Source of the DNA: an uncultured bacterium
GTDB taxonomy: Bacteria; Bacteroidota; Bacteroidia; Bacteroidales; Bacteroidaceae
NCBI GenBank assembly: GCA_905215555.1
Contig: CAJMQU010000022.1
Coordinates: 6,824-70,823, forward strand
DNA: 64,000 nucleotides
Direction: 5' to 3'
Shown: positions 25,043-33,609 of the stretch, in pieces
Numbering within the stretch: position 1 is the stretch's first letter
How the letters are laid out: each line of letters opens with the position of its first letter
Position numbers and translations under genes: made by a program
The notes under the pieces: model-generated
Seen by the model: the letters and a program-made list of their open reading frames with translations, nothing else
Told to the model about the DNA's origin: nothing
The model's database searches: none

Positions 25043-26866
25043 CTACAATTTCCAAGCAATATCTTTCATTACTACTTTGGCCGGATGCCCACTTACCAAA
25101 CTATGAGCCGGCACATTCTGGATCACATAAGAACAAGCACCCACAACTGCACCTTCTTTTATCTTCACCCCCGGACAAATAACAGCACCACTACAAAGCC
25201 AAGTATGGTTTTCAATGATAACGGGACGTAATACTTTGTAACCTTCTATAGCAATTATATGAGCATTGGTATCACGAATACTCACATCCCGACCAAGAGA
25301 AACACGCCCCCTTAATTCTATTTTTTTTCCACAAATAATTGTAGTATTATAGTTTGTTCCACAATTGCCAATACTTAAATAAGCATTAGCAAATACCTCG
25401 ACACTTGAACCATATCCTAGACAAAAACGCTCTAAAACCAACATACGAGCATTGTTTTCAAGAAGTAAACGGGTTTCTTCTTTCGATTTTCGAAATCTTT
25501 TCACTCCAAGAATCAATGGTCCATGTAATTCAAGTTCTGCTCCTGTGTGAAGCTCAATAATTGAATTGGGAGTAGGATATATAAATCCATTATTAGCCCA
25601 ATCTGTTTTTATATGCTTGCAGAAAAAATTAAGATATAAAAAGCGAGAAAATATCCATGGATTATACTGACTATATCCCAAAGCTAATATCAAAGGCTTA
25701 ACCACCAATCTTACTTTCTCTTTGCACCAAGCCTTGAATCCTCGTTTTTTTTCATAGAAAGGAAAATAACGCGGAACGACTTCCTCAATAGCCTCTCTAT
25801 CTAAATCATGAAAAAAAGCACTTCTATCCATTTCCGGCATTTTCTGTGCATGCAAAAGTGCCGGATTGCCAGGTAGTATTTTCTCGATAGTTGTTTCTAA
25901 AGATGTTATATTTTTAAGCTGCTTATAAAAAGCCAGACCTTTTGAATTATTACAAATAACTGCTGATGTACCAGCATTATCATCAATCTCTTTCAGATAA
26001 GCATATTTTTCCACTCCCCAGAAATCAGCAATAGTTACATCTGACATACGGGGAAAACCTTTAAACGGACAAGAATAACAAGACGGGCGACTTACAATAT
26101 TACCATGATAAGCTGCTGAATAAAGATCATTATCTTGTGCCCGGCTATACATTGTCTTACCATTCTTAAAATCAAAACGCTTCACAAGGCTACGCCATCC
26201 CAACTCCTTATCTTTAAACTTAAAAGAAACAAGTTGACTTCCTGCTTTTCGTTCCCAATACTCCAAATACTTATTATAGAATTTAGGAGATGTAATACTC
26301 TTACAAATAAAATCTACAATAATAAGATTCTCATAATCTTTATTGAGATAACGACGAAGGGCGGCCATTTGACAAGGAGTACCACAAATCAGCACCTTCT
26401 CCCCTGCTATCAACAACCGTTTTACTTCTTTATAAATTCCACAGGTCTGACTCTGAGAATACTTACTCTGACGCAACAAAACAAGATCTGCCGGATTATT
26501 AGAAATAAAATGTGAAACAGAGAAATCCTTATTATAAATGGCACCAGCAACGTAGCCCCCTTCTCTATACATCTGTTCGGCGAGAGCAGAAAAAATCCCT
26601 CCCGTAGTGCTTCCAAAACGGACTTCTATATTTTTATGTATGGCTGCAAAGCAAACTGGATATTCAAATTCATTTTTCTTCAGAGCTTCAATGTGTAACT
26701 GAGGACATGTACGTTCACAAAGTCCACAGTCAACACACTTACCTGTATCAATCTGAGGATACCAAAATCCTTCAATATCAGTAGTAAGTGTTATAGCATC
26801 CTTCGGACAGATATCATGACAAGCATTACATCCACAACAATTCTTTTTTTCCTTAATATCTATCAT
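25043..26866 (-). CDS. Fusion: FrhB/F420-dehydrogenase-type iron-sulfur protein plus hexapeptide acyltransferase
   Basis: 607 residues from ATG 26866 (a TTG precedes it). Residues 1-55 hold two 4Fe-4S ferredoxin motifs (CCGCNACHDICP and CVDCGLCERTCP). Residues about 75-370 match the FrhB/FdhB beta-subunit domains (GGIFSALAEQM, CGTPCQMAALRRYL, RPSCYSCPFKG, ADFWGVEKY). After a linker, residues about 425-607 form a left-handed beta-helix acyltransferase (IIELHTGAELELHGPLILGV, VVGACSYVIQNVPAHSLVSG ending HPAKVV). Both halves occur as separate genes in capsule loci; here they are one chain. The acyltransferase half probably acetylates or acylates a sugar; the redox half may support pyruvyl transfer or keto-sugar chemistry, unproven. 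Confidence 0.85.
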   Translation of the reverse strand: MIDIKEKKNCCGCNACHDICPKDAITLTTDIEGFWYPQIDTGKCVDCGLCERTCPQLHIEALKKNEFEYPVCFAAIHKNIEVRFGSTTGGIFSALAEQMYREGGYVAGAIYNKDFSVSHFISNNPADLVLLRQSKYSQSQTCGIYKEVKRLLIAGEKVLICGTPCQMAALRRYLNKDYENLIIVDFICKSITSPKFYNKYLEYWERKAGSQLVSFKFKDKELGWRSLVKRFDFKNGKTMYSRAQDNDLYSAAYHGNIVSRPSCYSCPFKGFPRMSDVTIADFWGVEKYAYLKEIDDNAGTSAVICNNSKGLAFYKQLKNITSLETTIEKILPGNPALLHAQKMPEMDRSAFFHDLDREAIEEVVPRYFPFYEKKRGFKAWCKEKVRLVVKPLILALGYSQYNPWIFSRFLYLNFFCKHIKTDWANNGFIYPTPNSIIELHTGAELELHGPLILGVKRFRKSKEETRLLLENNARMLVLERFCLGYGSSVEVFANAYLSIGNCGTNYNTTIICGKKIELRGRVSLGRDVSIRDTNAHIIAIEGYKVLRPVIIENHTWLCSGAVICPGVKIKEGAVVGACSYVIQNVPAHSLVSGHPAKVVMKDIAWKL

Positions 26867-26900
26867 CAAATTCTATATTTAGATGCCAATACATATTGGA

Positions 26901-27662
26901 CTATCTCGCTGTATAGCCTCCATCTACTATCAAATTTTGCCCTGTCACCCAACGAGATGCATCGCTAAGCAAATAGATACAAGCATTAGAGATATCCACA
27001 GTTTCACCCAACCCTAATGGAAATCCACTTACACGTTTCTGGTAATCTTCTTCTGAAAGATCTGAAAGAAAATTCCGCATCAAAGGAGTTAGGACTGTTC
27101 CGGGAGAGATACAATTTATACAAATATTCTTCTTGGCCAATTCCAATGCCATGGAACGAACTGCGCTGACCATTGCACCTTTAGAGGCAGCATAGGCCGA
27201 TACGCCCCCCCTTCCTATAATTGAAGTAATAGAGGATATAAAAACAATATGCCCACCATCCCTGAAATATTTCTTATTACTAAAATAGCGAACAAACTCA
27301 AAAGCACTTAAAGCATTCACTTTAAATATGCTCATATAATCATCGGAGGTCAGCAATTCAATCGGTAAAGTTTTTTCAACTCCAGCAGCATGAACAAATC
27401 CATCAAGCTTGCCCTGCTTTTCGATTACTTCCTCTACTAAAGTTTTTATCTGATCTATCTGGAATAAATCAATTACATAATAACAATGCTTTTCTGGATG
27501 ATCCAATAACGACAATGTCTCCTGTAGACGAACTTCATTACGAGCTATAAGTATAACTTTAGCCCCCATCCGGCTACAATCTATTGCACACTGACGACCA
27601 ATACCAGAAGAAGCACCAGTCAGTAATACAGTTTTATCTTTAAGTGAAAAAGGATTATACAT
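26901..27662 (-). CDS. Short-chain dehydrogenase/reductase (FabG-like)
   Basis: 253 residues from the ATG at 27662; the frame could also begin at a TTG two codons earlier. Classical SDR motifs are complete: TGASSGIG (15-22), HAAG (91-94), catalytic Ser in FISSITS (about 143), Tyr157 and Lys161 in YAASK, and the C-terminal GxxxDISNACIYLLSDASRWVTGQ with DGGYTA, typical of 3-oxoacyl-ACP reductases. Set directly after the ketoacyl-ACP synthase and ACP genes, it most likely reduces a 3-oxoacyl-ACP to 3-hydroxyacyl-ACP. A role as a sugar reductase cannot be excluded. Confidence 0.87.
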   Translation of the reverse strand: MYNPFSLKDKTVLLTGASSGIGRQCAIDCSRMGAKVILIARNEVRLQETLSLLDHPEKHCYYVIDLFQIDQIKTLVEEVIEKQGKLDGFVHAAGVEKTLPIELLTSDDYMSIFKVNALSAFEFVRYFSNKKYFRDGGHIVFISSITSIIGRGGVSAYAASKGAMVSAVRSMALELAKKNICINCISPGTVLTPLMRNFLSDLSEEDYQKRVSGFPLGLGETVDISNACIYLLSDASRWVTGQNLIVDGGYTAR

Positions 27663-27668
27663 AACCAA

Positions 27669-28748
27669 CTATTCTACAATTTCACCATTTTCAACTTCTA
27701 CAATATTGCTAATTTTACAGTCCACAAAGGGAACAATTGCTGTAGCCCAAGTCATACCTACCCCAAAAGCAGTCATCAAAATATTCTTCTTACCCTGCAG
27801 TTTATCTTTCAGTTCACTAACAATCGTAAGAGGTACAGAAACAGAAGACGTATTACCAAACTTAGCAATAGTAGCTGGCATCTTGTTCTGATCAAGTTTC
27901 ATCTTCTTTGCAATATAAGAATTAATAAAATTATTAGCCTGATGAAAGACAATATAATCAAGATGTTCCGTAGTCATTTGAGAAAACTCAAGTGTTTTCT
28001 TAATATCACGCGGAATTTCACGAATCACAAAATTAAATACATCACCTCCTTTCATATAGCCTTGTTCATCACTTCGAATATTGCCATATTCATCAACAAC
28101 TTTTTCCCGAATGGTATCCTCGCTACTCATATGACGATAACCACCACCAGGAATCATAATCAAATCTGCACGAGAACCGTCTGAATTAAGTGAAAAAATA
28201 CTTTTGCCATACTTTGCATCACATTCTACAAGAGCTGCAACACCACCATCACCAAAAATAAAAGCGCTGCGTCGATCTTTGGGAGAATATACCTTACTAC
28301 GTGTCTCACCATCAAGAATCAAAGCCTTACGAATATTCCCCCCTTGCATCATAGAATATACCACTGAAAGACCGTAACAGAAAGCAGAACAACCAAGAGT
28401 TATATCGAAAGCCACACAATTATGGGAAAGACCTAAACGATTTTGAAGAATAAGTGAGGTTGCTGGCATACGATAGTCCGGCGTTTGTGATATGAAAACA
28501 AGAAGATCTATCTCAGAGCGGTCGACATCATTGTCCTTCAATAATTTTTCAGCAGCTGCAAAACAAAGATCAGACGAACAAGTATTTTTATCGGCAAAAC
28601 GACGTTCGAAAACACCTACTTTATCAACTATTTCTTTGACCTGATCTGCAGGGAAATACTCCGTGTAATCATAATTATTTATTACAAACTTAGGTACAGC
28701 AGCAGCCATAGCTGATATGCCTATATTTTGATATGTAAGAAATGCCAT
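27669..28748 (-). CDS. 3-oxoacyl-ACP synthase III (KASIII-like) of the capsule locus
   Basis: 359 residues, thiolase fold. The FabH-type triad is intact: Cys120 (DITLGCSAFCYGL), His269 (IVFHQANNF) and Asn299 (KFGNTSSVSVPL). It should condense an acyl-CoA or acyl-ACP with malonyl-ACP. It lies between the ACP gene (18 bases upstream) and the SDR gene. It is longer than housekeeping FabH (about 320-335 residues) and belongs to the divergent KASIII group seen in polysaccharide and natural-product loci. The expected product, with SDR and ACP, is a short 3-hydroxyacyl-ACP; the primer is unknown. Confidence 0.88.
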   Translation of the reverse strand: MAFLTYQNIGISAMAAAVPKFVINNYDYTEYFPADQVKEIVDKVGVFERRFADKNTCSSDLCFAAAEKLLKDNDVDRSEIDLLVFISQTPDYRMPATSLILQNRLGLSHNCVAFDITLGCSAFCYGLSVVYSMMQGGNIRKALILDGETRSKVYSPKDRRSAFIFGDGGVAALVECDAKYGKSIFSLNSDGSRADLIMIPGGGYRHMSSEDTIREKVVDEYGNIRSDEQGYMKGGDVFNFVIREIPRDIKKTLEFSQMTTEHLDYIVFHQANNFINSYIAKKMKLDQNKMPATIAKFGNTSSVSVPLTIVSELKDKLQGKKNILMTAFGVGMTWATAIVPFVDCKISNIVEVENGEIVE

Positions 28749-28766
28749 TATCTCCCAATTATATAT

Positions 28767-28991
28767 TTAAGCAATCGCTATTTTATAAAGATCTTCAATC
28801 GTAGAACATTCTTTTATGGTTGCATCACCTATTTCTTTTTCAAATTCTTCATCAAAAAAAGCGACAAGTAACATTACCGAAAGAGAAGACCATTCATCTA
28901 AATCACGAAAATTAGTACTGCTACTCAAGGAGTCTACATCCTCTACTTCTATTACTTCTGCAAATTTTTCTATAAATTCTTTCAAGTCCAT
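28767..28991 (-). CDS. Acyl carrier protein, specialised
   Basis: 74 residues, acidic four-helix ACP. The phosphopantetheine-bearing Ser is Ser36 in DEWSSLSVMLL. The canonical DSL motif is SSL here, a variation typical of dedicated ACPs in capsule and secondary pathways rather than fatty-acid AcpP. It is the first enzyme-carrier gene after upxZ, followed by KASIII and SDR, and should carry the acyl group those enzymes build. A partner phosphopantetheinyl transferase is not in the window. Confidence 0.85.
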   Translation of the reverse strand: MDLKEFIEKFAEVIEVEDVDSLSSSTNFRDLDEWSSLSVMLLVAFFDEEFEKEIGDATIKECSTIEDLYKIAIA

Positions 28992-29023
28992 AAATCAATA
29001 AATTAATAATTATAATATAACAT

Positions 29024-29500
29024 TTAGAAGTCAACTTCTTCCCAAGGATAGGGATTTTCTTCAATATTCTTCAGTTCCTCGATTACTTCTTGTTGTTCTA
29101 CAGCCAATTGAGTAACATCCCATGTAGCAATTATTGCATACGCTTCCCGAATCAATTCTTCTTCATAAACTTCCCCATAACAATAAGTCAAAAGACGAAC
29201 TTTCAGTAAAGAAGCTGGAAGTTTGGGAAGAACATTGAAGCTACGTTCCAGAATATTTTGAATATATTGTTGCTTATGTCCATTATCATAGGCTGTCGCA
29301 TTGAAAGCTACCAAAAGTCCCAGACATAGTTCGGCTTCAGCCTCAGGGGTGGAACCATAATTTCCATATAAGCTCAAGGCTTGCTCATAAACTTCACGAT
29401 TCAAACGGGTAAAATGGTCAACGTAAATCGGACTACCATCCTGACCCAGTGTGAGAAGACTATGAGCCAAGGAAAATAAGGATGAAACTTGTTCACTCAT
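29024..29500 (-). CDS. upxZ: UpxZ-type capsule transcription inhibitor
   Basis: 158 residues, all-helical, opening MSEQVSSLFSLAHSLLTLG, with YVDHFTRLNREVYEQAL and AELCLGLLVAFNATAYDNG, as in UpxZ proteins of Bacteroides capsule operons. In Bacteroides fragilis UpxZ proteins block UpxY factors of other capsule loci, which enforces expression of one capsule at a time. It is the second gene of the operon, 26 bases after upxY, in the invariant place for this family. Confidence 0.88.
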   Translation of the reverse strand: MSEQVSSLFSLAHSLLTLGQDGSPIYVDHFTRLNREVYEQALSLYGNYGSTPEAEAELCLGLLVAFNATAYDNGHKQQYIQNILERSFNVLPKLPASLLKVRLLTYCYGEVYEEELIREAYAIIATWDVTQLAVEQQEVIEELKNIEENPYPWEEVDF

Positions 29501-29526
29501 TGTATTATGTTTTTAAAGATTTCTGC

Positions 29527-30096
29527 TTAATCGTCTATTGGTTCTACAAGCGAAGAATGGACAAACGTAGTGGCAATCGCCATGACACCCTCAATATTCA
29601 CAACCACGCGACGGTCGTGACGGATGCGCACAAACTCACCAACTACTCCCTCGAAAACACCTCCCATAATACGCACTTTCTGACCTTTCACCAATTGAAG
29701 CTCGGCAGGCTCAACATACAGGACAGCTTCTTCATAGCTTCCGGCTACAAGGATAAAACTCCGCATCTGTACATCAGGAATAATAATGGGGCGATGACTT
29801 TCACGATCCATAATATAACGAATAGGAATGTTCACACCTGCTTTGTCCTTAAGCGCGTCTATGTGTTTGCGGGTAGAACGGATAAAAACCAAATTATGGA
29901 CAGCAGGGACAAGTTTACGTATACGCTTGTCGCCCTTCTGAATATATTCGTAGCGCATTGGAATGAAACTTTCTATCTTTTCTTCGTCCAAAAGAGCTTT
30001 CAGGGCGAGCTCACGACTATAAGTGACACGCACTGCAAACCAGTGGAGAAGTGGATATTTGAAAGTAGAGGATTGAGAATTATTTCCTTCGTTCAT
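29527..30096 (-). CDS. upxY: UpxY-type NusG-like transcription antiterminator
   Basis: 189 residues. The N-terminal NusG (NGN) domain covers HWFAVRVTYSRELALKALLD to about residue 105 and includes VPAVHNLVFIRSTRKHID. A C-terminal KOW segment is around VKGQKVRIMGGVFEGVVGEF. UpxY proteins bind the paused polymerase in their own operon leader and prevent early termination, in a locus-specific way. It is the first gene of the capsule operon, behind a 219-base leader and an invertible promoter. The start codon is well placed and the family length is right. Confidence 0.92.
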   Translation of the reverse strand: MNEGNNSQSSTFKYPLLHWFAVRVTYSRELALKALLDEEKIESFIPMRYEYIQKGDKRIRKLVPAVHNLVFIRSTRKHIDALKDKAGVNIPIRYIMDRESHRPIIIPDVQMRSFILVAGSYEEAVLYVEPAELQLVKGQKVRIMGGVFEGVVGEFVRIRHDRRVVVNIEGVMAIATTFVHSSLVEPIDD

Positions 30097-30315
30097 GATA
30101 GACTCTCACGTCAGGATATTCTTTGGGGACACCGGAGTAATAAAATACCTCCCGGTTAAATTATGTAATGCGATTGCGTTCAGCAAGTTACGCCGCACTC
30201 ATGTTATTTCGGAGCTGACTACCATCACGGAAAGAGAGCCTCAGAAATAGTTATATAATAAAAACTTGTAATAAGCTATAAACTAAAGAATTAAAAGAAA
30301 AAGACGTCTTTTAAT
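30097..30315 (-). promoter_or_regulatory. Capsule operon leader (putative UpxY action site)
   Basis: 219 bases between the inverted repeat and upxY hold no open frame of note. On the transcript a hairpin with two single-base bulges can form at 30132-30155 (CCGGGAGGTA against TACTCCGG). In the family, the untranslated leader is where UpxY loads and termination happens without it. No U-rich terminator tail is seen, so the role of the hairpin is unproven. Confidence 0.45.
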
Positions 30316-30339
30316 CGTTCGTTTAATGTGCGCAAAGAT
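30316..30339 (+). repeat. Left inverted repeat of the invertible promoter
   Basis: 24 bases, from CGTTCG at 30316 to AAAGAT at 30339, identical to the reverse complement of 30499-30522. Identity stops sharply at both ends. Confidence 0.9.
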
Positions 30340-30363
30340 AGCAGGTATTTTTCGAATGCACAA
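30333..30363 (-). promoter_or_regulatory. Capsule promoter, in the ON orientation
   Basis: On the minus strand TTG (30361-30363), a 20-base spacer and TATCTTTG (30333-30340). The -7 box straddles the repeat edge: its first base lies in the invertible segment and the rest in the repeat. Confidence 0.7.
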
Positions 30364-30498
30364 GATGTTGAATAAAAATGTTTCAATAATAAGTCGTTTT
30401 TTATATTATCTTGCTAATAATCAATGCTATTTGAATACTTAAAAACGTATTTCGTATCCTCTCATTTTTACAAATTCTTTTCATATCTTTTTATTCTC

Positions 30499-30522
30499 AT
30501 CTTTGCGCACATTAAACGAACG
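30499..30522 (-). repeat. Right inverted repeat of the invertible promoter
   Basis: 24 bases that mirror 30316-30339 exactly. The flanking bases on both sides differ. Confidence 0.9.
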
Positions 30523-30790
30523 TTTTTTGAACACCCCCATTTTACAGTTATATCCATCTTTAAACCAGTGCCTTACCCTCACGAATATTTTTCTCAACCT
30601 ATATCCATTCTTAACATATACTAAGTCTTTTCATAATACAGATAACATCAAATATCCCTGCCTTTACTGCACAGAGAACCAATCGGAAAATTACTGAAAA
30701 TCATTAACTTACGAATAAAATGAAAAAGTATCAAAAAGACACGATTGACAACGTAGCTTTATGACAAGAAAGAGATCCTTGGACAAACCT
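30523..30790. other. Spacer between invertible promoter and GH25 gene
   Basis: 268 AT-rich bases in which I see no gene, no promoter and no convincing terminator. An inverted (OFF) promoter would transcribe into this spacer and the 3' end of the GH25 gene as antisense. Confidence 0.4.
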
Positions 30791-31660
30791 TCATTTTTGC
30801 AAAGTGAGTGCCTGTAACTGCTCCAATGTACCATTGAACACATTCAAATCGACCTCTTCTCTGATACCGGGAACATTTCCTGCATCCGTATGCTGCCAGA
30901 AGTGCCACGGGCCTTCATATTTCACAGAATCCACGTAATAGTGCGCAATCCAATAAGGATACGTATTGAATATGGAATCGCTGAGATAACGGCTCTTGAA
31001 TTTATAAGAAGTATAAAGAATCGGCTTCACACCATAATGCGCCTCTATGCGGTCGAGCCAGGTTTTGACGGCAGTCTTTAAATCTTTCGGGGTACTTTTA
31101 CCAATATTTTCCACATCCAGCACAGGCGGCAAGTCTCCGGCAGTAAGCTGAACGGTGCGGATAAAGAAATCGGCCTGTTTATTAGGATCTGTTTTAGGAG
31201 AAAAGAAATGATAAGCTCCACGAATGAAACCATAACGGCGTGCCTGGTCGAAATTAAACGGAAAGGTATCGTCACCATGGTCACCGCCTTCAGTGGCTTT
31301 CATGAAAACAAAATGTATGGGGAATCGGGATGCTTTGTTGGAGGTCAGTTGCACCCAGTCTATACTCCCCTGATAATGAGAAATGTCAATGCCATGCACT
31401 TCATAGTCGCAGGGCATGCAGACACCGTATCCTTTCTGTCCCGCACAGGGTTTCCAGCGATAGGCATACGGACGAATGAAGAACCAATAAAAACCAGCGG
31501 AGAACACGGCAATGATGCAGACTGCAACTATAGTGCGCAGCCATGCGGGCATAACACGCTCTTTGCTTGTCTTCTTGCCACGACGCACAGCAGGTGCGGC
31601 AGGGCGGGAAGAAGCGGGTTTCCGGCGGGTTGTAGTTATACGAGGTTTCTTGTCTGCCAT
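30791..31660 (-). CDS. GH25 lysozyme-like protein, membrane anchored
   Basis: 289 residues from the ATG at 31660 (MADKKPRITT); an ATG 18 codons upstream is less likely. A basic cytoplasmic N-terminus (1-38) and one membrane helix (about 42-61) are followed by a GH25 muramidase domain: HGIDISHYQGSIDW with the conserved first Asp, GAYHFFSP, the DxE catalytic motif in PPVLDVENIG, then PILYTSY and a final WQHTD region. It would cleave the beta-1,4 bond of peptidoglycan. It is monocistronic, downstream of pfp. There is no link to the capsule except position. Confidence 0.87.
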   Translation of the reverse strand: MADKKPRITTTRRKPASSRPAAPAVRRGKKTSKERVMPAWLRTIVAVCIIAVFSAGFYWFFIRPYAYRWKPCAGQKGYGVCMPCDYEVHGIDISHYQGSIDWVQLTSNKASRFPIHFVFMKATEGGDHGDDTFPFNFDQARRYGFIRGAYHFFSPKTDPNKQADFFIRTVQLTAGDLPPVLDVENIGKSTPKDLKTAVKTWLDRIEAHYGVKPILYTSYKFKSRYLSDSIFNTYPYWIAHYYVDSVKYEGPWHFWQHTDAGNVPGIREEVDLNVFNGTLEQLQALTLQK

Positions 31661-31720
31661 AAATGACAATAATAATGATAAAGGAAAAGGATGTGATAAA
31701 AGTGATGACAGCACTTATAG

Positions 31721-31740
31721 GGGCGAATAATCATTCGCCC
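31721..31740. terminator. Hairpin between pfp and the GH25 gene
   Basis: Perfect 8-bp stem GGGCGAAT/ATTCGCCC with a 4-base loop, 41 bases after pfp. It lacks a T-run on the minus strand, so it may be a weak terminator or processing site. Confidence 0.4.
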
Positions 31741-31780
31741 GCAAGTACAACACCTTTAACACATCCTTCTCTCAGAAGAT

Positions 31781-33427
31781 TTATTTTGCTTGTTCTAACT
31801 GCAAAGTCTTCGTCGGCTGGTCACAAACTTCCGTAGGTCCGAAGTACTGGATAGGTCCCGGATATACATAGTCTGTAGTGATAGCCCACTGGTCGCGCTG
31901 AGCGGCAAATGCCTTGAACGGAGCACCGTCCAGTTTCACCAGAGCTTTCTGGATAACCGGCTTCATTTCGCCATGACGACGTTCCATGTTCATCATCATT
32001 GTAATGGGCACACCGCCTGCAATCCATTCGTCAGCCGGAGCAGTCGTGTTGCGTACAGAAGACATATAACCTGTCTTACCGTTAGCAATCAGAGAAGCTG
32101 CCGTGTAACCTAATGAGTAGCAGTAGTCAGCATCATAGTTGGACGGAGCTGCGCAACGGCCTTCATAACCGAAGAAATGGTGCTGGGAAGCAAACTTACC
32201 TACGAACTTACCTTCTTCTTTCCATGCAGCAAGCTTGGTAGCTACCATTTCAGACAACAGTTTCTCTGTTTCGATCAAAGATACCTGTACGTTTCCGTGC
32301 GGGTCACGATCCAGTGTCAACTGACGTGCAACACCTTCGGGCAGGCTGGCATAGATAGCGGCATTTTCCGGAGACAGTTTACGGATGATATAGTCACGTT
32401 GGTGTGACTTCTTGATCTGAGAGAATTCTTCAGCATTTGCAGCGAGGAAGTCATTCAACTCAGCAATCAGGCGCTTCATAGCGGGGATAAACTCAATCAA
32501 GCCTTCGGGGATAAGAACCGTACCGAAGTTGTTGCCTTGTGCAGCACGATTGGCTACTACTTGAGCGATATAAGTTACTACATCGTCCAAAGACATATCC
32601 TTTGCCTCAACTTCTTCTGATACGATACAAACGTTGGGCTGTACCTGCAAAGCACATTCCAGTGCAATGTGAGAAGCGGAACGTCCCATCAACTTGATGA
32701 AGTGCCAGTATTTACGGGCAGAGTTACAGTCACGTTGGATGTTACCGATCACTTCAGAGTAAACCTTACATGCAGTGTCGAAACCGAAAGAAGTCTCGAT
32801 CATTTCGTTCTTCAGGTCACCGTCGATAGTCTTCGGACAACCGATTACCTGTACGCCACACTTCTTGGCAGCATAGTATTCAGCCAACACACAAGCATTC
32901 GTATTAGAGTCGTCACCACCGATGATGACCAATGCTTTGATATCAAGTTGTTTCAGGATTTCCAGACCCTTTTCGAACTGATCTTCTTTTTCCAGTTTCG
33001 TACGACCGGAACCGATGATATCGAAACCACCCGTGTTGCGGTATTCATCGATGATATCAGCTGTCAGTTCCATATAGTTGTGATCTACCAAACCACCGGG
33101 GCCGAGGATGAAGCCATAAAGTTTGCTATCCTTATTCAGCTTCTTGATACCGTCGAAGATACCTGAAATCACATTGTGACCACCGGGAGCCTGACCGCCT
33201 GAAAGGATAACGCCTACGTTCATAGCAGGGAACGTAACCACTTCGTCAGTAGCCTCAAACTTAATCAAAGGCATTCCGTACGTGTTGGGGAACAATTTCT
33301 GGATAGCTTCCTGATCGGCTACAGATTGAGTAGCTGCGCCAGCTACTGCCTTAACGGCACCCTTCAACGCTTTCGGAAGTTTGGGCTGATAGGCAGCCCT
33401 TGCAATTTGCAATGCACTTTTTGTCAT
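31781..33427 (-). CDS. pfp: Diphosphate-dependent 6-phosphofructokinase
   Basis: 548 residues, the long PPi-PFK group. The N-terminal VGVILSGGQAPGGHNVISG binds substrate. GGDDSNTNA at about 170-178 has the Asp-Asp pair typical of PPi-using rather than ATP-using enzymes (GGDGS). PKTIDGDLKN carries the catalytic Asp, and LMGRSASHIALECAL the substrate Arg/His region. It reversibly phosphorylates fructose 6-phosphate with pyrophosphate in glycolysis, the usual arrangement in Bacteroides. Codon use is like a highly expressed gene. Transcription is probably from a promoter just upstream of 33450, although no perfect element was found. Confidence 0.94.
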   Translation of the reverse strand: MTKSALQIARAAYQPKLPKALKGAVKAVAGAATQSVADQEAIQKLFPNTYGMPLIKFEATDEVVTFPAMNVGVILSGGQAPGGHNVISGIFDGIKKLNKDSKLYGFILGPGGLVDHNYMELTADIIDEYRNTGGFDIIGSGRTKLEKEDQFEKGLEILKQLDIKALVIIGGDDSNTNACVLAEYYAAKKCGVQVIGCPKTIDGDLKNEMIETSFGFDTACKVYSEVIGNIQRDCNSARKYWHFIKLMGRSASHIALECALQVQPNVCIVSEEVEAKDMSLDDVVTYIAQVVANRAAQGNNFGTVLIPEGLIEFIPAMKRLIAELNDFLAANAEEFSQIKKSHQRDYIIRKLSPENAAIYASLPEGVARQLTLDRDPHGNVQVSLIETEKLLSEMVATKLAAWKEEGKFVGKFASQHHFFGYEGRCAAPSNYDADYCYSLGYTAASLIANGKTGYMSSVRNTTAPADEWIAGGVPITMMMNMERRHGEMKPVIQKALVKLDGAPFKAFAAQRDQWAITTDYVYPGPIQYFGPTEVCDQPTKTLQLEQAK

Positions 33428-33537
33428 TTTATCTAATTATTTAAAGGTGTTAGTAAAGTTTCGTTCAAAAGCGTCGCAAATTTCGTGTTTTTTTCTGAAT
33501 TATGAAAGGATGCGCACATCAAAAAAAATATGAAATG

Positions 33538-33569
33538 TTGGTTTATACCGTGGAAAGTACTTATCTTTA
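33538..33569 (+). promoter_or_regulatory. Putative promoter of the 89-residue gene and plsC
   Basis: TTG (33538-33540), a 21-base spacer and TATCTTTA (33562-33569), one base off the -7 consensus, 40 bases before the ATG at 33610. Confidence 0.4.
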
Positions 33570-33609
33570 CCGGAGATATTTCAATTTATTCACTAAAAAA
33601 GTAAAGATT

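Larger units (their letters stand above)
30316..30522. promoter_or_regulatory. Invertible promoter segment controlling the capsule operon
   Basis: Perfect 24-bp inverted repeats enclose 159 bp. The present orientation places a promoter pointing at upxY. This is the organisation of capsule promoters in Bacteroides fragilis, which are inverted by the serine recombinase Mpi acting from elsewhere in the genome. No recombinase gene lies in this window. After inversion the repeat-proximal box would read CATCTTTG without the aligned TTG, so transcription into upxY should fall. Confidence 0.85.

Noticed and set aside
29482..30159. A 225-codon open frame antisense to upxY
   Set aside because: upxY has NusG and KOW motifs and normal length; the antisense frame has none and no start signal.
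32669..33166. A 165-codon open frame antisense to pfp
   Set aside because: The pfp sequence is strongly conserved on the opposite strand. The antisense frame is a consequence of its codon bias.
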